A stretch of DNA of 64,000 nt from Streptomyces scopuliridis RB72 (GTDB lineage Bacteria > Actinomycetota > Actinomycetes > Streptomycetales > Streptomycetaceae), in contig NZ_JOEI01000002.1 of the NCBI RefSeq assembly GCF_000718095.1, positions 399,253 through 463,252 on the forward strand, written 5' to 3'. Made by a program: the position numbers and the translations under genes. The notes below the pieces were generated by a model. The model was not told the DNA's origin. It ran no database searches and was given only the letters and a program-made list of their open reading frames with translations. Below are positions 26,001 to 34,128 of the stretch, in pieces. Numbering within the stretch: position 1 is the first letter of the stretch; each line of letters begins with the position of its first letter.

Positions 26001-27111
26001 GCTCCGGCCGCCCGACGTAGCCGTCGGCGACGCCGGGGCCCCCGATACAGATCTCACCGGTCTCGCCGTCGGCCACGGGCCGGAGTTGTTCGTCGAGCAG
26101 CACCACCGAATAGGTCGGCAGCGGTCTTCCGATCGTCACCGCCCTGCCCGGCGTCAGTTCCGCCCAGGTCGCCGTGACGGTGGCCTCGGTCGGGCCGTAC
26201 GTGTTGAGCATGCGCCGCCCCGGCCTGCTCCAGCGCTCGACCAGCTGTCCGGGGCAGGCCTCACCGCCGACGACGATGCTGCGGATGTACGGCAGCTCCG
26301 CCGGGATCGTCTCCAGCAGCGTCGGCACGCAGTAGAGCATCGTGATCCGCCGGCTGTGCAGGAACTCGCCGAGTTCCGCGCCGAGATGACCGGAGCCGTC
26401 CGGGCCCGCGACGACCGTGGCGCCGACCGACCAGGTCGGCCAGATCTCCTCGATGGAGAAGTCGAAGGAGATCGTCATGCCCTGGTACACCCGGTCCTCC
26501 GGCCGCACGTCGTAGACCTTGGGCACGACATCGAGGAAGTTGCAGATGCTCGACTGGGCGACCTTCACCCCCTTGGGCCTGCCGCTCGACCCGGAGGTGT
26601 ACATAATGTACGCGGCGGGGCGACCGTCCTCGGGGCCGGGCTCGTGCGGGAGCGGCCGGGTGGTGGGTACGACGGCGAGTTCGCGGCCGTACGAGTCCAG
26701 CTCGACCACCCGGCAGGCGAGACCGTCCACAGCCGGCGCGAGAGCGGACGTGGTCAGCACCAGATCCACGGCGGCGTCCTCCATGATGAAGGCGAGCCGG
26801 TCCGGAGGGGACGCCGGATCGATCGGCACGAACACCGCTCCGGCCTTCCCCACCCCGAGCAGGGACACATACACCTCCACCGACCGCGGTATCAGGATCG
26901 CGACCCGGGCCCCCCGGCCTATCCCGAGACCATGGAGGAAGTGCGCGAGCTGGTTGGCGCGCGCGTCGAGTTCGGCGTAGGTCAGTGCGTGGTCCGCCCA
27001 CTCAAGTGCCGTGGCCGACGGGGTACGGTCACAGGCGGCCTCGAAGACGGAGTGCAGGCGCCGGCCCGCCCCTCCTGACGGCAGTCCACGCGCGGAGTCG
27101 AGCAATCTCAT
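23017..27111 (-). CDS. Pls/PosA-type membrane-bound nonribosomal peptide synthetase
   Basis: Single-module synthetase of 1364 residues. An adenylation domain (about 20-515) has YTSGSSGRPKG, GEAC, TYGPTEATV, YRTGD, GRADDEVKIRGYRV and the catalytic Lys in ASGKVDRK (about 508). A carrier domain (about 535-605) has the phosphopantetheine Ser in DLGGHSLLA (about 568). The C-terminal half (about 640-1364) has six hydrophobic segments alternating with three acyltransferase/hexapeptide-like domains, with no condensation or thioesterase domain. This is the architecture of epsilon-poly-L-lysine synthetase and relatives, which make amino-acid homopolymers or isopeptides. By-eye alignment gives an adenylation code near DFEYVGTVT-K, and the Glu suits a basic side chain. 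The substrate is inferred, not shown. The ATG at 27111 lacks a strong Shine-Dalgarno. Confidence 0.9.
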   Translation of the reverse strand: MRLLDSARGLPSGGAGRRLHSVFEAACDRTPSATALEWADHALTYAELDARANQLAHFLHGLGIGRGARVAILIPRSVEVYVSLLGVGKAGAVFVPIDPASPPDRLAFIMEDAAVDLVLTTSALAPAVDGLACRVVELDSYGRELAVVPTTRPLPHEPGPEDGRPAAYIMYTSGSSGRPKGVKVAQSSICNFLDVVPKVYDVRPEDRVYQGMTISFDFSIEEIWPTWSVGATVVAGPDGSGHLGAELGEFLHSRRITMLYCVPTLLETIPAELPYIRSIVVGGEACPGQLVERWSRPGRRMLNTYGPTEATVTATWAELTPGRAVTIGRPLPTYSVVLLDEQLRPVADGETGEICIGGPGVADGYVGRPELTADRFIEHPLAPRGSRLYRTGDLGRITRDGEVEFLGRADDEVKIRGYRVDLGEIDSVLLEDPGVAEAVTALTPPPDRAGGGGSSELCAYVVRAPGREEEEDTLITRVHESLWRRLPAYMVPSFLDILPGLPAMASGKVDRKRLPAPTGRRLVGGGRLVAAEGALETRVRDAWAEVLGIGPEALSAEADFFTDLGGHSLLAARVVSVLRGRDIGANTALRDLYAYPTVRGLAARLSATENTTQLSAPPRPAPIRHTNGRIAGAGAAQAGVIYLLLLVLSLPVAYVYSRHGGRISVRTSAQTTLGVYLSYLVVRWLVPVALVRPLSAGIRPGRYPLWGPVYIRLWVVHLLLSFGPLPVLSGSPMMAAYLRLLGARIGPRTTIATHTITLPALLRVGGDTSIGYGVSVSPWRVADGWVTVAPIEIGPHAFVGANAVLEPGARMGAGAGLGEQSVIGQDEAIPAGARVAGSPPRPVDALAPGVEAMMRAQRRTDGWRPRHLAAALAGLVLLETAAVAMTVPGIALFWWATLTWGLAAGVVATALSGPVFVVTVCCVVAVGKRLILRRVPVGIHPVRSSLGVRKWVSDKLLEISLTFTNSLYATLCTAPWLRLLGARIGRGAEVSTVSHIDPGLLTLRDGSFVADLANVGGATFAAGQVAFGPTEVGERAFIGNSALLLAGTRTGPGSLVGVGTVPPQGDVPDGTTWLGSPAIRLPVRQSSGSFPEELTFRPTRRAVLQRLGIEFFRITMPASVLAVSAYLYLLALSWLTRRPGLLVPVLLAPVLVMIASLMVISYCAAVKRVVIGVYRPRVEPLWSLFVRRTEFVTGLFEAAAVPAGVGFLIGTPYLPVILRRFGARIGRGTWIGTTFLTEFDLVDIGDNAAVGLRVSLQTHLFEDRVMKMSLVTVEDGASVGTRAVVLYDSVVGEDVQLGALSLLMKGEHLTPGTSWRGIPAEGVVERRPVPESDAPESDAPARDAPAPHVRAFDIPAFDARTRGS

Positions 27112-27332
27112 GACGTCTTTCCTTCATCGCGGCGCACGGCGGGACTTCGGGGGTGAGGTTCCGAATCCCGGGATGTCATACGACGGGAGAGCCACCAGCC
27201 CGGACGGGGGGCACGGGGCCCACCACTGTCCGGCGAATCGTTCGATCCAGCGATCGATCAAGCCGCTTCATCAGTGAAACGGCATCCACGCGTTTCGGCA
27301 TCCTGAGCGGACGGGCTCCGGGGTCGGTGCGC

Positions 27333-27728
27333 TCAGGTCGGCTGCGACCGGCCGAAGAGGAGGTCGTACCCGGGCGGGAGCTGGAGGAGGACCCGGCGCA
27401 TCAGTTCCTCGCCGGCGGAGTCGGCCACGACGCTCAGAACGGCGCCCACGTCCCACTTCGCGGTCTCCTCGTTCGCTCCCTCGATCCACGCTGCGGTGGC
27501 CCGGACGAACCGCTCCGGGGTGAGCGGCTCGGCGGCCGGGAGCGGGTCGAGGAGCACCAGGGCGCAGGATTCCGGCAGCCGGGCGGCCAGTTCGGCCCTC
27601 TCGGCCCCGACCACATGGGCGCCCAGCAGCGCCAGCACGACACGGACCGCCCGTTCGGCTTCCTGCGGCGTGGAGTACTCACCACGCTCCTGGACCGCGG
27701 CCAGGAACGCGTCCCACCGCATCACCAT
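27333..27728 (-). CDS. DUF2267 family protein
   Basis: Small cytoplasmic protein of 131 residues that matches DUF2267 in length and pattern: an N-terminal amphipathic helix pair (WDAFLAAVQERGEYSTPQEAERAVRVVL), GAERAELAARLPESCA, and a final LPPGYDLLFG. The GAGGAGG upstream of ATG 27728 supports the start. Function is not established; actinobacterial members often sit near stress or membrane-homeostasis genes. It lies 63 bp downstream of the DUF6296-type gene on the same strand, so the two may be cotranscribed. Confidence 0.8.
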   Translation of the reverse strand: MVMRWDAFLAAVQERGEYSTPQEAERAVRVVLALLGAHVVGAERAELAARLPESCALVLLDPLPAAEPLTPERFVRATAAWIEGANEETAKWDVGAVLSVVADSAGEELMRRVLLQLPPGYDLLFGRSQPT

Positions 27729-27791
27729 GGCGGCCGCACCTCCTCCTCAGCTCCTGCCCCGAAGCTCCTGCCCCGTCGGGAAGCCCGCGGC

Positions 27792-28034
27792 TCAGGCCGG
27801 GTGCGCCCGGACCGACACCTTGAGATCCTGGTGTCCGCCACTGGCGACCATCCGTACCTCGTCCTGGTCGCTGATCTCCGCAAGGACGATGCCGGTCTCG
27901 TCCGCGTACAACGCGTGCCCGCCCGGCCCCAGCCGGTCCGTACGGTGCACCACCACGACGTCCTCGTCCTCCGGAGCCCTGTCGGGCGCGTCCGGGTACG
28001 CGAAGACCAGCGTGTACGTATCCGACATTCCCAT
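27792..28034 (-). CDS. Small hypothetical protein (DUF6296-like)
   Basis: Acidic protein of 80 residues: YTLVFAYPDAPD, VVVVHRTDRLGPGGHALYADETG, IVLAEISDQDEVRMVASGGHQ. The segments resemble a family of short Streptomyces proteins annotated as DUF6296. A beta-rich single domain is likely; no function is known. AGGAGG lies four bases before the ATG at 28034 and ten before an in-frame ATG two codons later, so either start is possible. Confidence 0.7.
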   Translation of the reverse strand: MGMSDTYTLVFAYPDAPDRAPEDEDVVVVHRTDRLGPGGHALYADETGIVLAEISDQDEVRMVASGGHQDLKVSVRAHPA

Positions 28035-28335
28035 GCGGCCTCCTGAAACAGCTCACCTCTCACGGAGAGCGGCGCCTCTGTGGCATCGGGGAACCCGTAG
28101 GCACGGCGAGTGGGCCCCGCCACCGGCGGGCCCCACCACCGATCAAACCAAACGGACCCTACGGCCGCATCCCGGCCGCACGCGGCCGCCGTGGGTTCAG
28201 CATGGCCCTGCCCCGCTCTGCCCCGAGACGGTTACGGGGGACCTCACCCGCACATACACTTGCCACCGCCGGGCACCCTGTTGACCTGGGACAACGCCGT
28301 TCTGTGGCCGGCCGGGCCAGTGAGGAGCGCTCTCC
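28035..28335. other. Divergent intergenic region with hairpin
   Basis: No gene is seen between the DUF6296-like gene and the acyltransferase. It holds a 12-bp stem with one mismatch (GTGGGCCCCGCC at 28110-28121, GGCGGGCCCCAC at 28125-28136, three-base loop). The hairpin lies upstream of both genes, so it is not an ordinary terminator. Promoters for both directions must lie here. Confidence 0.5.
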
Positions 28336-29052
28336 GTGTTCTATTACGTCCTCAAATATGTGCTGCTGGGGCCCCTGCTGCGGCTGCTGTTCCGGCCCCG
28401 GATCGAGGGCCTTGAGCACATACCCGCCGATGGCGCCGCGATCATCGCGGGCAACCATCTGTCGTTCTCCGATCACTTCCTGATGCCGGCCATCCTCAAG
28501 CGGCGCATCACCTTTCTCGCCAAGGCCGAGTACTTCACCGGCCCGGGGCTGAAAGGGCGGCTGACGGCGTTCTTCTTCCGCGGTGCCGGGCAGATCCCGG
28601 TGGACCGGTCGGGGAAGGAGGCCGGGCGGGCGGCGATCCGGGAAGGGCTCGGGGTGCTGGCCAAGGACGAGTTGCTGGGGATCTATCCGGAGGGCACCCG
28701 CTCGCACGACGGCCGGCTCTACAAGGGCAAGGTCGGGGTCGCCGTGATGGCGATCAGGGCGCAGGTGCCGGTGGTGCCCTGCGCCATGGTCGGCACCTTC
28801 GAGATCCAGCCGCCGGGGCAGGTCGTCCCGAGGATCAAGCGGGTGACGATCCGGTTCGGCGAGCCGCTGGAGTTCGCGCGCTACGCGGGTCTGGAGAACG
28901 AGAAGGCGGCGGTCCGCGCGGTCACCGACGAGATCATGTACGCGATCCTCGGGCTCTCCGGGCAGGAGTACGTCGACCGTTACGCGGCCGAGGTGAAGGC
29001 GGAGCAGGCGAAGGCCGAGCCGGCCGGGAAGTTCCCGCGGCTGCGTCGCTGA
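28336..29052 (+). CDS. 1-acyl-sn-glycerol-3-phosphate acyltransferase (PlsC family)
   Basis: Membrane-associated acyltransferase of 238 residues that transfers a fatty acyl group to lysophosphatidate in phospholipid synthesis. GTG 28336 is nine bases after GAGGAG. The family motifs are intact and ordered: H-x4-D in NHLSFSDH (His41, Asp46), GQIPVDRSG, YPEGTRSHDG (about 116-125) and VPVVPCAMVG. An N-terminal hydrophobic helix would tether it to the membrane. The C-terminal tail is Lys/Glu-rich. It is a single-gene unit with respect to the epimerase that starts 64 bp later. Some PlsC-like paralogues acylate other lipids, so the substrate is probable rather than certain. Confidence 0.92.
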   Translation: MFYYVLKYVLLGPLLRLLFRPRIEGLEHIPADGAAIIAGNHLSFSDHFLMPAILKRRITFLAKAEYFTGPGLKGRLTAFFFRGAGQIPVDRSGKEAGRAAIREGLGVLAKDELLGIYPEGTRSHDGRLYKGKVGVAVMAIRAQVPVVPCAMVGTFEIQPPGQVVPRIKRVTIRFGEPLEFARYAGLENEKAAVRAVTDEIMYAILGLSGQEYVDRYAAEVKAEQAKAEPAGKFPRLRR

Positions 29053-29116
29053 GAGCAGATTCGCCACCGGCGAACTCCCCTGGGCGCGGGGTTCCCGTAC
29101 CTCTAGCGTCCCCCGT

Positions 29117-30169
29117 ATGACCAGGGGAAACGTAGTGGTGATCGGTGCGACAGGACAGACGGGGCGGGTCGCTGTGCGGGCGCTCGCCGAGGACGGCTGG
29201 GAGGTACGCGCGGCCTCGCGCGGCGGCGGCCGGGACGAGCACTGGCCCGAGGACGTACGGACGGTACGGCTGGACCGTGAGGATGACGCGGCGCTGGCCT
29301 CGGTGATCGGCGACGGCTGCGATGTCGTCGTGGACATGGCCGCGTTCGGGCGGACACACGCCCGCCAGCTGACCGGGCTCGCCGGCCGGATCGGCTCGGC
29401 GGTCGTCATCTCCAGCGGCGCGGTGTACGAGGACGATCGGGGCCGGGGCTTCGACACCCAGAACGAACCCGACGGCGGCCCGCGCTATCCGGTGCCGATC
29501 TCCGAGACACAGCGGACGGTGGCGCCCGGCGAGACGACGTACAGCACGCGAAAGGTGCTGCTGGAGCGCGAGTTGCTGGCGGCGGGCGACGCACCGCCGG
29601 TGACGCTGTTGCGGGCGGGCGCGATCCATGGCCCGTACTGCCGCACCCCGCGTGAGCTGTACTTCGTCAAACGGCTGCTGGACGGCCGCCGGCGGCGCGT
29701 ACTGGCGTACGGCGGCCGGAGCCGCTTCCATCCGGTCCATGTCGCCAATCTCGCCGAGCTGATCAGACTGGCGGCGGCGCGCCCCGGCTCTCGCGTGCTC
29801 AACGCCGGTGATCCGCAGGCCCCGACCGTCGCGGAGATCGGCGCGGAGATCGACAAGGTGCTGGACCGTGAGACCGAGACGGTACTGATCGACGGGGCAC
29901 CGGAGGACGGCGTCGGCGACACCCCCTGGAGCCTGGAGCATCCCGTGATCTACGACATGGCCGCAGCGGAGCGGGAGTTGGGGTACCGGCCGGTCACGGA
30001 CTACGCCGAGTCCCTGCCCGGGACCGTCGCCTGGCTCACCGAGCGACTGCGCGGCCGGGACTGGGCGGACGCCTTCCCCAAGATGGTCCGGAACTACGGG
30101 CGGGACGGGCTCTTCGACTACGCGGCCGAGGACGCCTGGCTGGCGCGGCACGACCGGACAGCCGGATAG
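29117..30169 (+). CDS. NAD-dependent epimerase/dehydratase family protein
   Basis: Extended short-chain dehydrogenase of 350 residues. The Rossmann motif GATGQTG (10-16) marks the NAD(P) site, and VVISSGAVYED and the Y-x3-K pair Tyr142-Lys146 (YSTRK) form the active site. HPVHVANLAELI is the substrate-domain element. Nucleotide-sugar epimerases and reductases share this layout, but the protein sits alone and no sugar cluster surrounds it, so the substrate is open. ATG 29117 has no strong Shine-Dalgarno. It ends 63 bp before the convergent hydrolase stop, with a shared hairpin between. Confidence 0.87.
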   Translation: MTRGNVVVIGATGQTGRVAVRALAEDGWEVRAASRGGGRDEHWPEDVRTVRLDREDDAALASVIGDGCDVVVDMAAFGRTHARQLTGLAGRIGSAVVISSGAVYEDDRGRGFDTQNEPDGGPRYPVPISETQRTVAPGETTYSTRKVLLERELLAAGDAPPVTLLRAGAIHGPYCRTPRELYFVKRLLDGRRRRVLAYGGRSRFHPVHVANLAELIRLAAARPGSRVLNAGDPQAPTVAEIGAEIDKVLDRETETVLIDGAPEDGVGDTPWSLEHPVIYDMAAAERELGYRPVTDYAESLPGTVAWLTERLRGRDWADAFPKMVRNYGRDGLFDYAAEDAWLARHDRTAG

Positions 30170-30189
30170 CAACCGGCCCGGAGACGAAC

Positions 30190-30225
30190 GGACGGGGGCG
30201 GCCGGCGAACCGGTCACCCCCGTCC
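30190..30225. terminator. Bidirectional terminator between epimerase and secreted hydrolase
   Basis: Perfect 9-bp stem GGACGGGGG (30190-30198) with CCCCCGTCC (30217-30225). The enclosed bases hold a further short CCGG-based stem. It sits midway between two convergent genes and should stop transcripts from both sides. Confidence 0.7.
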
Positions 30226-30232
30226 CGGAGTC

Positions 30233-31810
30233 CTACGGCTTGGGCGTGGCGTGCGGAGCGCACGTCACATCGGCGCTGTCCAGCGCCCCCGTCAGCAGGT
30301 AGGACTTCACCCGGTCGTTGATGCACGGGTTCAGCACATTGGTGATGCCGTGCGAACCGGCGTCGCGCTCGGTGATCAGACGCGATCCCTTGAACCGCTT
30401 GTGCAGCTCGACGGCGCCCGCGTACGGCGTGGCGGCGTCCCGCGTGGACTGCGTGATCAGCACCGGCGGCAGCCCCTTACCGGTCTTGACCTCCACCGGG
30501 GTCTGCTGCTTGGCGCCCCAGGTGGCACACGGCAGGTTCATCCAGGCGTTGGACCAGGTGAGGAACGGGTGGTCGCGGTGGAGCCGGGTGTTGTCCCGGT
30601 CCCACTGCTTCCAGCTCGTCGGCCACTTGGCGTCGGCGCACTCGACGGCGGTGTAGACCGCGTTGCCGTTCTCGGACTTGGCGTTGCCCACGGTGTCGGA
30701 CATGTCGGGGGCGGCCGCGTCGATCAGCGCCTGCGTGTCACCGGCGAGGTACTTGCTCCAGACCGTGGCGACAGGCACCCAGCTGGAGTCGTAGTACGGA
30801 GCGCTCTGGAACAGGCCGAGCAGCTCGGCCGGTCCCACGACGCCGCCGATGGGGTTCTTCTTGGCGGCGGCGCGCAGGGTGTCCCACTGCTTCTCGACCT
30901 GAGCGGCGGTGGTCCCGATGTGGAAGGACGCGTCGTTCTTGGCGACCCACTCCATCCAGTCCTGGAAGCGGGATTCGAAGGCGACGTCCTGGTCCAGGTT
31001 GGCCTGGTACCAGATCTTCTCCTTCGACGGGTTGACCACACTGTCGACGACCATACGGCGCACATGCGTCGGGAAGAGCGTGCCGTAGACCGCGCCGAGG
31101 TACGTGCCGTAGGAGACGCCGACGTAGTTGAGCTTCTTGTCGCCGAGCGCGGCCCGGATGACATCCAGGTCGCGTGCGGTGTTGGGCGTCGTCATGTGCG
31201 GCAGCATCCAGCCGCTGCGCTCCTGGCAGCCGTCCGCGTACTCCGCGGCCAGCTTGCGCTGCGCGCGCTTGTCGGCCTCGCTGTCGGGGACCGGGTCGAG
31301 CTTCGGCGCCTTGACGAACTCCTGCGGGTCGACACAGGAGATGGGCGTGGAGCGGCCCACCCCGCGCGGGTCGAACCCGACGAAGTCGTACGCCTTCGCG
31401 GCGTCGGCCCAGATCGCGTTCTTGGTGACGACCCGGCGCGGGAACGCCATGCCGGAGCCGCCGGGACCGCCCGGGTTGTAGACCAGGGAACCCTGGCGCT
31501 CCTGCTGGGTGCCGGTGTTGCCGATCCGGTCGACGGCGATCTTGATCTGCCGGCCGTTGGGCTTCGCGTAGTCGAGCGGGACGCTCACCCAGCCACACTG
31601 GATGGGCTTCTCCAGTGCCCAGTCGGCCGGGCAGTCCTGCCAGTCGATGCCCTTCTGCGCGGCGCGCTCGGCGGCGACCGTGGCGCCGTACGCCGCCGGG
31701 TCACCCTGGTGGCGGCCGTCGGCGGTCGCCGCCGGGGCGGCTATCGCACCCGCTATGAGCGTTCCCGTGAGCAGCGTGCCGGCCGAGCCGAGCACTGCGG
31801 TGCGTCTCAA
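30233..31810 (-). CDS. Secreted alpha/beta hydrolase, tripeptidyl-aminopeptidase family (TAP-like C-terminus)
   Basis: Exported serine peptidase of 525 residues. TTG 31810 is the chosen start: GGGGAGG lies six bases upstream and the protein then opens with a standard signal peptide (LRRTAVLGSAGTLLTGTLIA, cleavage near residue 30). The hydrolase core shows NPGGPGGSG (oxyanion loop), GFDPRGVGRS, nucleophile elbow GVSYGTYLG with Ser233, a long lid, and a C-terminal TAP-like region with TQSTRDAATPYAGA (acid) and DAGSHGI (His). Paired Cys residues suit an extracellular enzyme. Relatives SlpD/SlpE and Tap release N-terminal tripeptides from proteins. It is a monocistronic unit upstream of a bidirectional terminator. 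Confidence 0.93.
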   Translation of the reverse strand: MRRTAVLGSAGTLLTGTLIAGAIAAPAATADGRHQGDPAAYGATVAAERAAQKGIDWQDCPADWALEKPIQCGWVSVPLDYAKPNGRQIKIAVDRIGNTGTQQERQGSLVYNPGGPGGSGMAFPRRVVTKNAIWADAAKAYDFVGFDPRGVGRSTPISCVDPQEFVKAPKLDPVPDSEADKRAQRKLAAEYADGCQERSGWMLPHMTTPNTARDLDVIRAALGDKKLNYVGVSYGTYLGAVYGTLFPTHVRRMVVDSVVNPSKEKIWYQANLDQDVAFESRFQDWMEWVAKNDASFHIGTTAAQVEKQWDTLRAAAKKNPIGGVVGPAELLGLFQSAPYYDSSWVPVATVWSKYLAGDTQALIDAAAPDMSDTVGNAKSENGNAVYTAVECADAKWPTSWKQWDRDNTRLHRDHPFLTWSNAWMNLPCATWGAKQQTPVEVKTGKGLPPVLITQSTRDAATPYAGAVELHKRFKGSRLITERDAGSHGITNVLNPCINDRVKSYLLTGALDSADVTCAPHATPKP

Positions 31811-31953
31811 GTGGAACCTCCCCCTCCGTGATGCGCTGCCTGCGGCAACGCGTTCGATTGGACTCCCCGGGATCCTTTCGTCTGTGTGGTGGCTGAGAAC
31901 AGGCCACGCGGCCATTTCTTTACCGAACCAATAACCGGTACGCGCTGTCCCGC

Positions 31954-32723
31954 TCAGCGGTACGCGGAGACGGATCCGTGGGTCTGATGCGCGCGCAGCA
32001 CCTCGTCCAGGACCCGCCGCAGCCGCAGGGCGTCCGGGGCGACCGCCGTGACGAGCGCCCCGGGTCCGGCGAGCGGGGTGAGGACGGCGGTGTCGCCCAG
32101 CAGCCTCGGTTCCACCGGCTTCTCCTCGAACTCCTGCCCCACGAGCAGGAGTTGACCGACGGCCCGGTAGCCGCAGAGGACCGCTCCGCCGTCCCAGCCG
32201 CCGGCCGCGCCGGGTCCGTGGGCGAGTTCCTGGTCGAGCAGCGGGCGTCCGGCGCGGTGGACGGTGAGCCGGGTCAGCAGCGTGCCGGGCCCTTCGCCGT
32301 GCCGGCCGAGGATCTGCTCGTCGCGCAGCACCAGCCGGGCGGTGGCGGCGAGTTCGACGCGGGTACGCATCCGCAGATCGCTGCCGTACGCCGAGATGAG
32401 CTGCTCCGGAAGCCAGTGCAGCTCCGCGCCCTCCCCCACGGTCAGCCGCACATCGTAGTGGGCCGGTTCGGCCGGGACAGGGCCTGGGCGTCCGGGCAGG
32501 GCGACGGTCGCCGCAGCCGCGTCCACGGTGAGCCGCGCGCCGTCCCGTACGTCGGCCTCGATCGCGAGCCGGTCGCCGCTGAGCGGTGCGCTCATCGCGC
32601 CGACGACGGTGACCCGGGCGCCTGCCCCGGTGGCACGGGTGCGGCGCAGTGCCAGCGGTCCCTCACCGGTCAGTACGGGCAGTCCGGCGGGGGTGGCGAC
32701 GATACGTGCGGTGGCGTGGACGC

Positions 32724-32727
<4 letters not shown>
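31954..32727 (-). CDS. ureD: Urease accessory protein UreD
   Basis: Scaffold for urease activation that binds the apo-urease together with UreF and UreG; 257 residues, the usual size in actinobacteria. Conserved parts include [44 protein letters not shown] and [15 protein letters not shown]. The ATG overlaps the ureG stop by 4 bp. This is the last gene of the A-B-C-F-G-D urease operon. Confidence 0.93.
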
Positions 32728-33401
<674 letters not shown>

Positions 33402-33453
33402 GGTGCGGCTCCTGTCGGGGCGTACGGGAAGAGGACGCGAGGCGTTGGGGCGG

Positions 33454-34128
33454 TTACGAGGCGAACAGCCGCACCGGCCACCCCGCGTGCGCCTCCGCGG
33501 TGATGTCGAGCAGCGGCGCCGAGGCGGCGGGCAGCGCGTCCAGACCCTCCCGCGCCGCCCGCCCCGCCAGCTCCGCGGCCCGCCCGGCGACCCGGTCGAG
33601 TTCGGGCGCGAGGCGGGCGAGGACGGCGGTGGCCTCGAAGGGGTCGAGACTGAGCAGCCGTACGGCCGCGGTCGCGGGGCCGCTGACCGTCTCGTACCCC
33701 GCGCAGTACGCGGCGTCCTCGGGGGCGAGCCCGGCGGAGCGGGCGGTGAGGCCGAGGACGACCGGCTGGTGCGCGCCGCGCGGCCGGGCGGCGGCGAGCG
33801 CGTCGAGTTCGCCGCTGGGCCAGGTGGCGCGGGCGGCGCGCATCAGCTGCCGGCCGAGCTTGCGCGCGGTCGCCCGGAGCGCGGGTGAGGGGGTACGGGC
33901 ATCGGCGGCCTCGTCGAGTTCCAGCGGGTCGAGGCCCCCGGCCGCCGCGGCGGCGAGGGCCGCCGCGGTCAGTCCGGTGGTGTGCAGCCGGCCCCGGCAG
34001 AACGCGGCCAGGCTCCGGGCGTCGTGGATCCGCCCCGCCCTGACGGCCGGTTCGGCCCCGCCCGAGTGGGCGTGACCACCGGCGGGGAACCGGCCGTCGG
34101 CGAGCACGAGCAGTGCGGCGCGGTTCAT
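33454..34128 (-). CDS. ureF: Urease accessory protein UreF
   Basis: All-helical accessory protein that bridges UreD and UreG and acts as a fidelity factor in active-site assembly; 224 residues. Typical parts are [29 protein letters not shown] near the N-terminus, [24 protein letters not shown] and a terminal helix. The ATG overlaps the ureC TGA by one base (TGATG). The sequence is Ala-rich as usual in high-GC hosts. Confidence 0.93.
   Translation of the reverse strand: MNRAALLVLADGRFPAGGHAHSGGAEPAVRAGRIHDARSLAAFCRGRLHTTGLTAAALAAAAAGGLDPLELDEAADARTPSPALRATARKLGRQLMRAARATWPSGELDALAAARPRGAHQPVVLGLTARSAGLAPEDAAYCAGYETVSGPATAAVRLLSLDPFEATAVLARLAPELDRVAGRAAELAGRAAREGLDALPAASAPLLDITAEAHAGWPVRLFAS

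Noticed and set aside
23068..27078. Long plus-strand open frames (610 and 705 codons) opposite the peptide synthetase
   Set aside because: They are GC-bias shadows: no domain similarity, composition rich in Arg/Gly/His/Gln, and they mirror the codon structure of the minus-strand synthetase with all its motifs.
28110..28136. Terminator between the DUF6296-like and PlsC genes
   Set aside because: The hairpin is upstream of both divergent genes, so it ends no visible transcript; kept only as a structural note.
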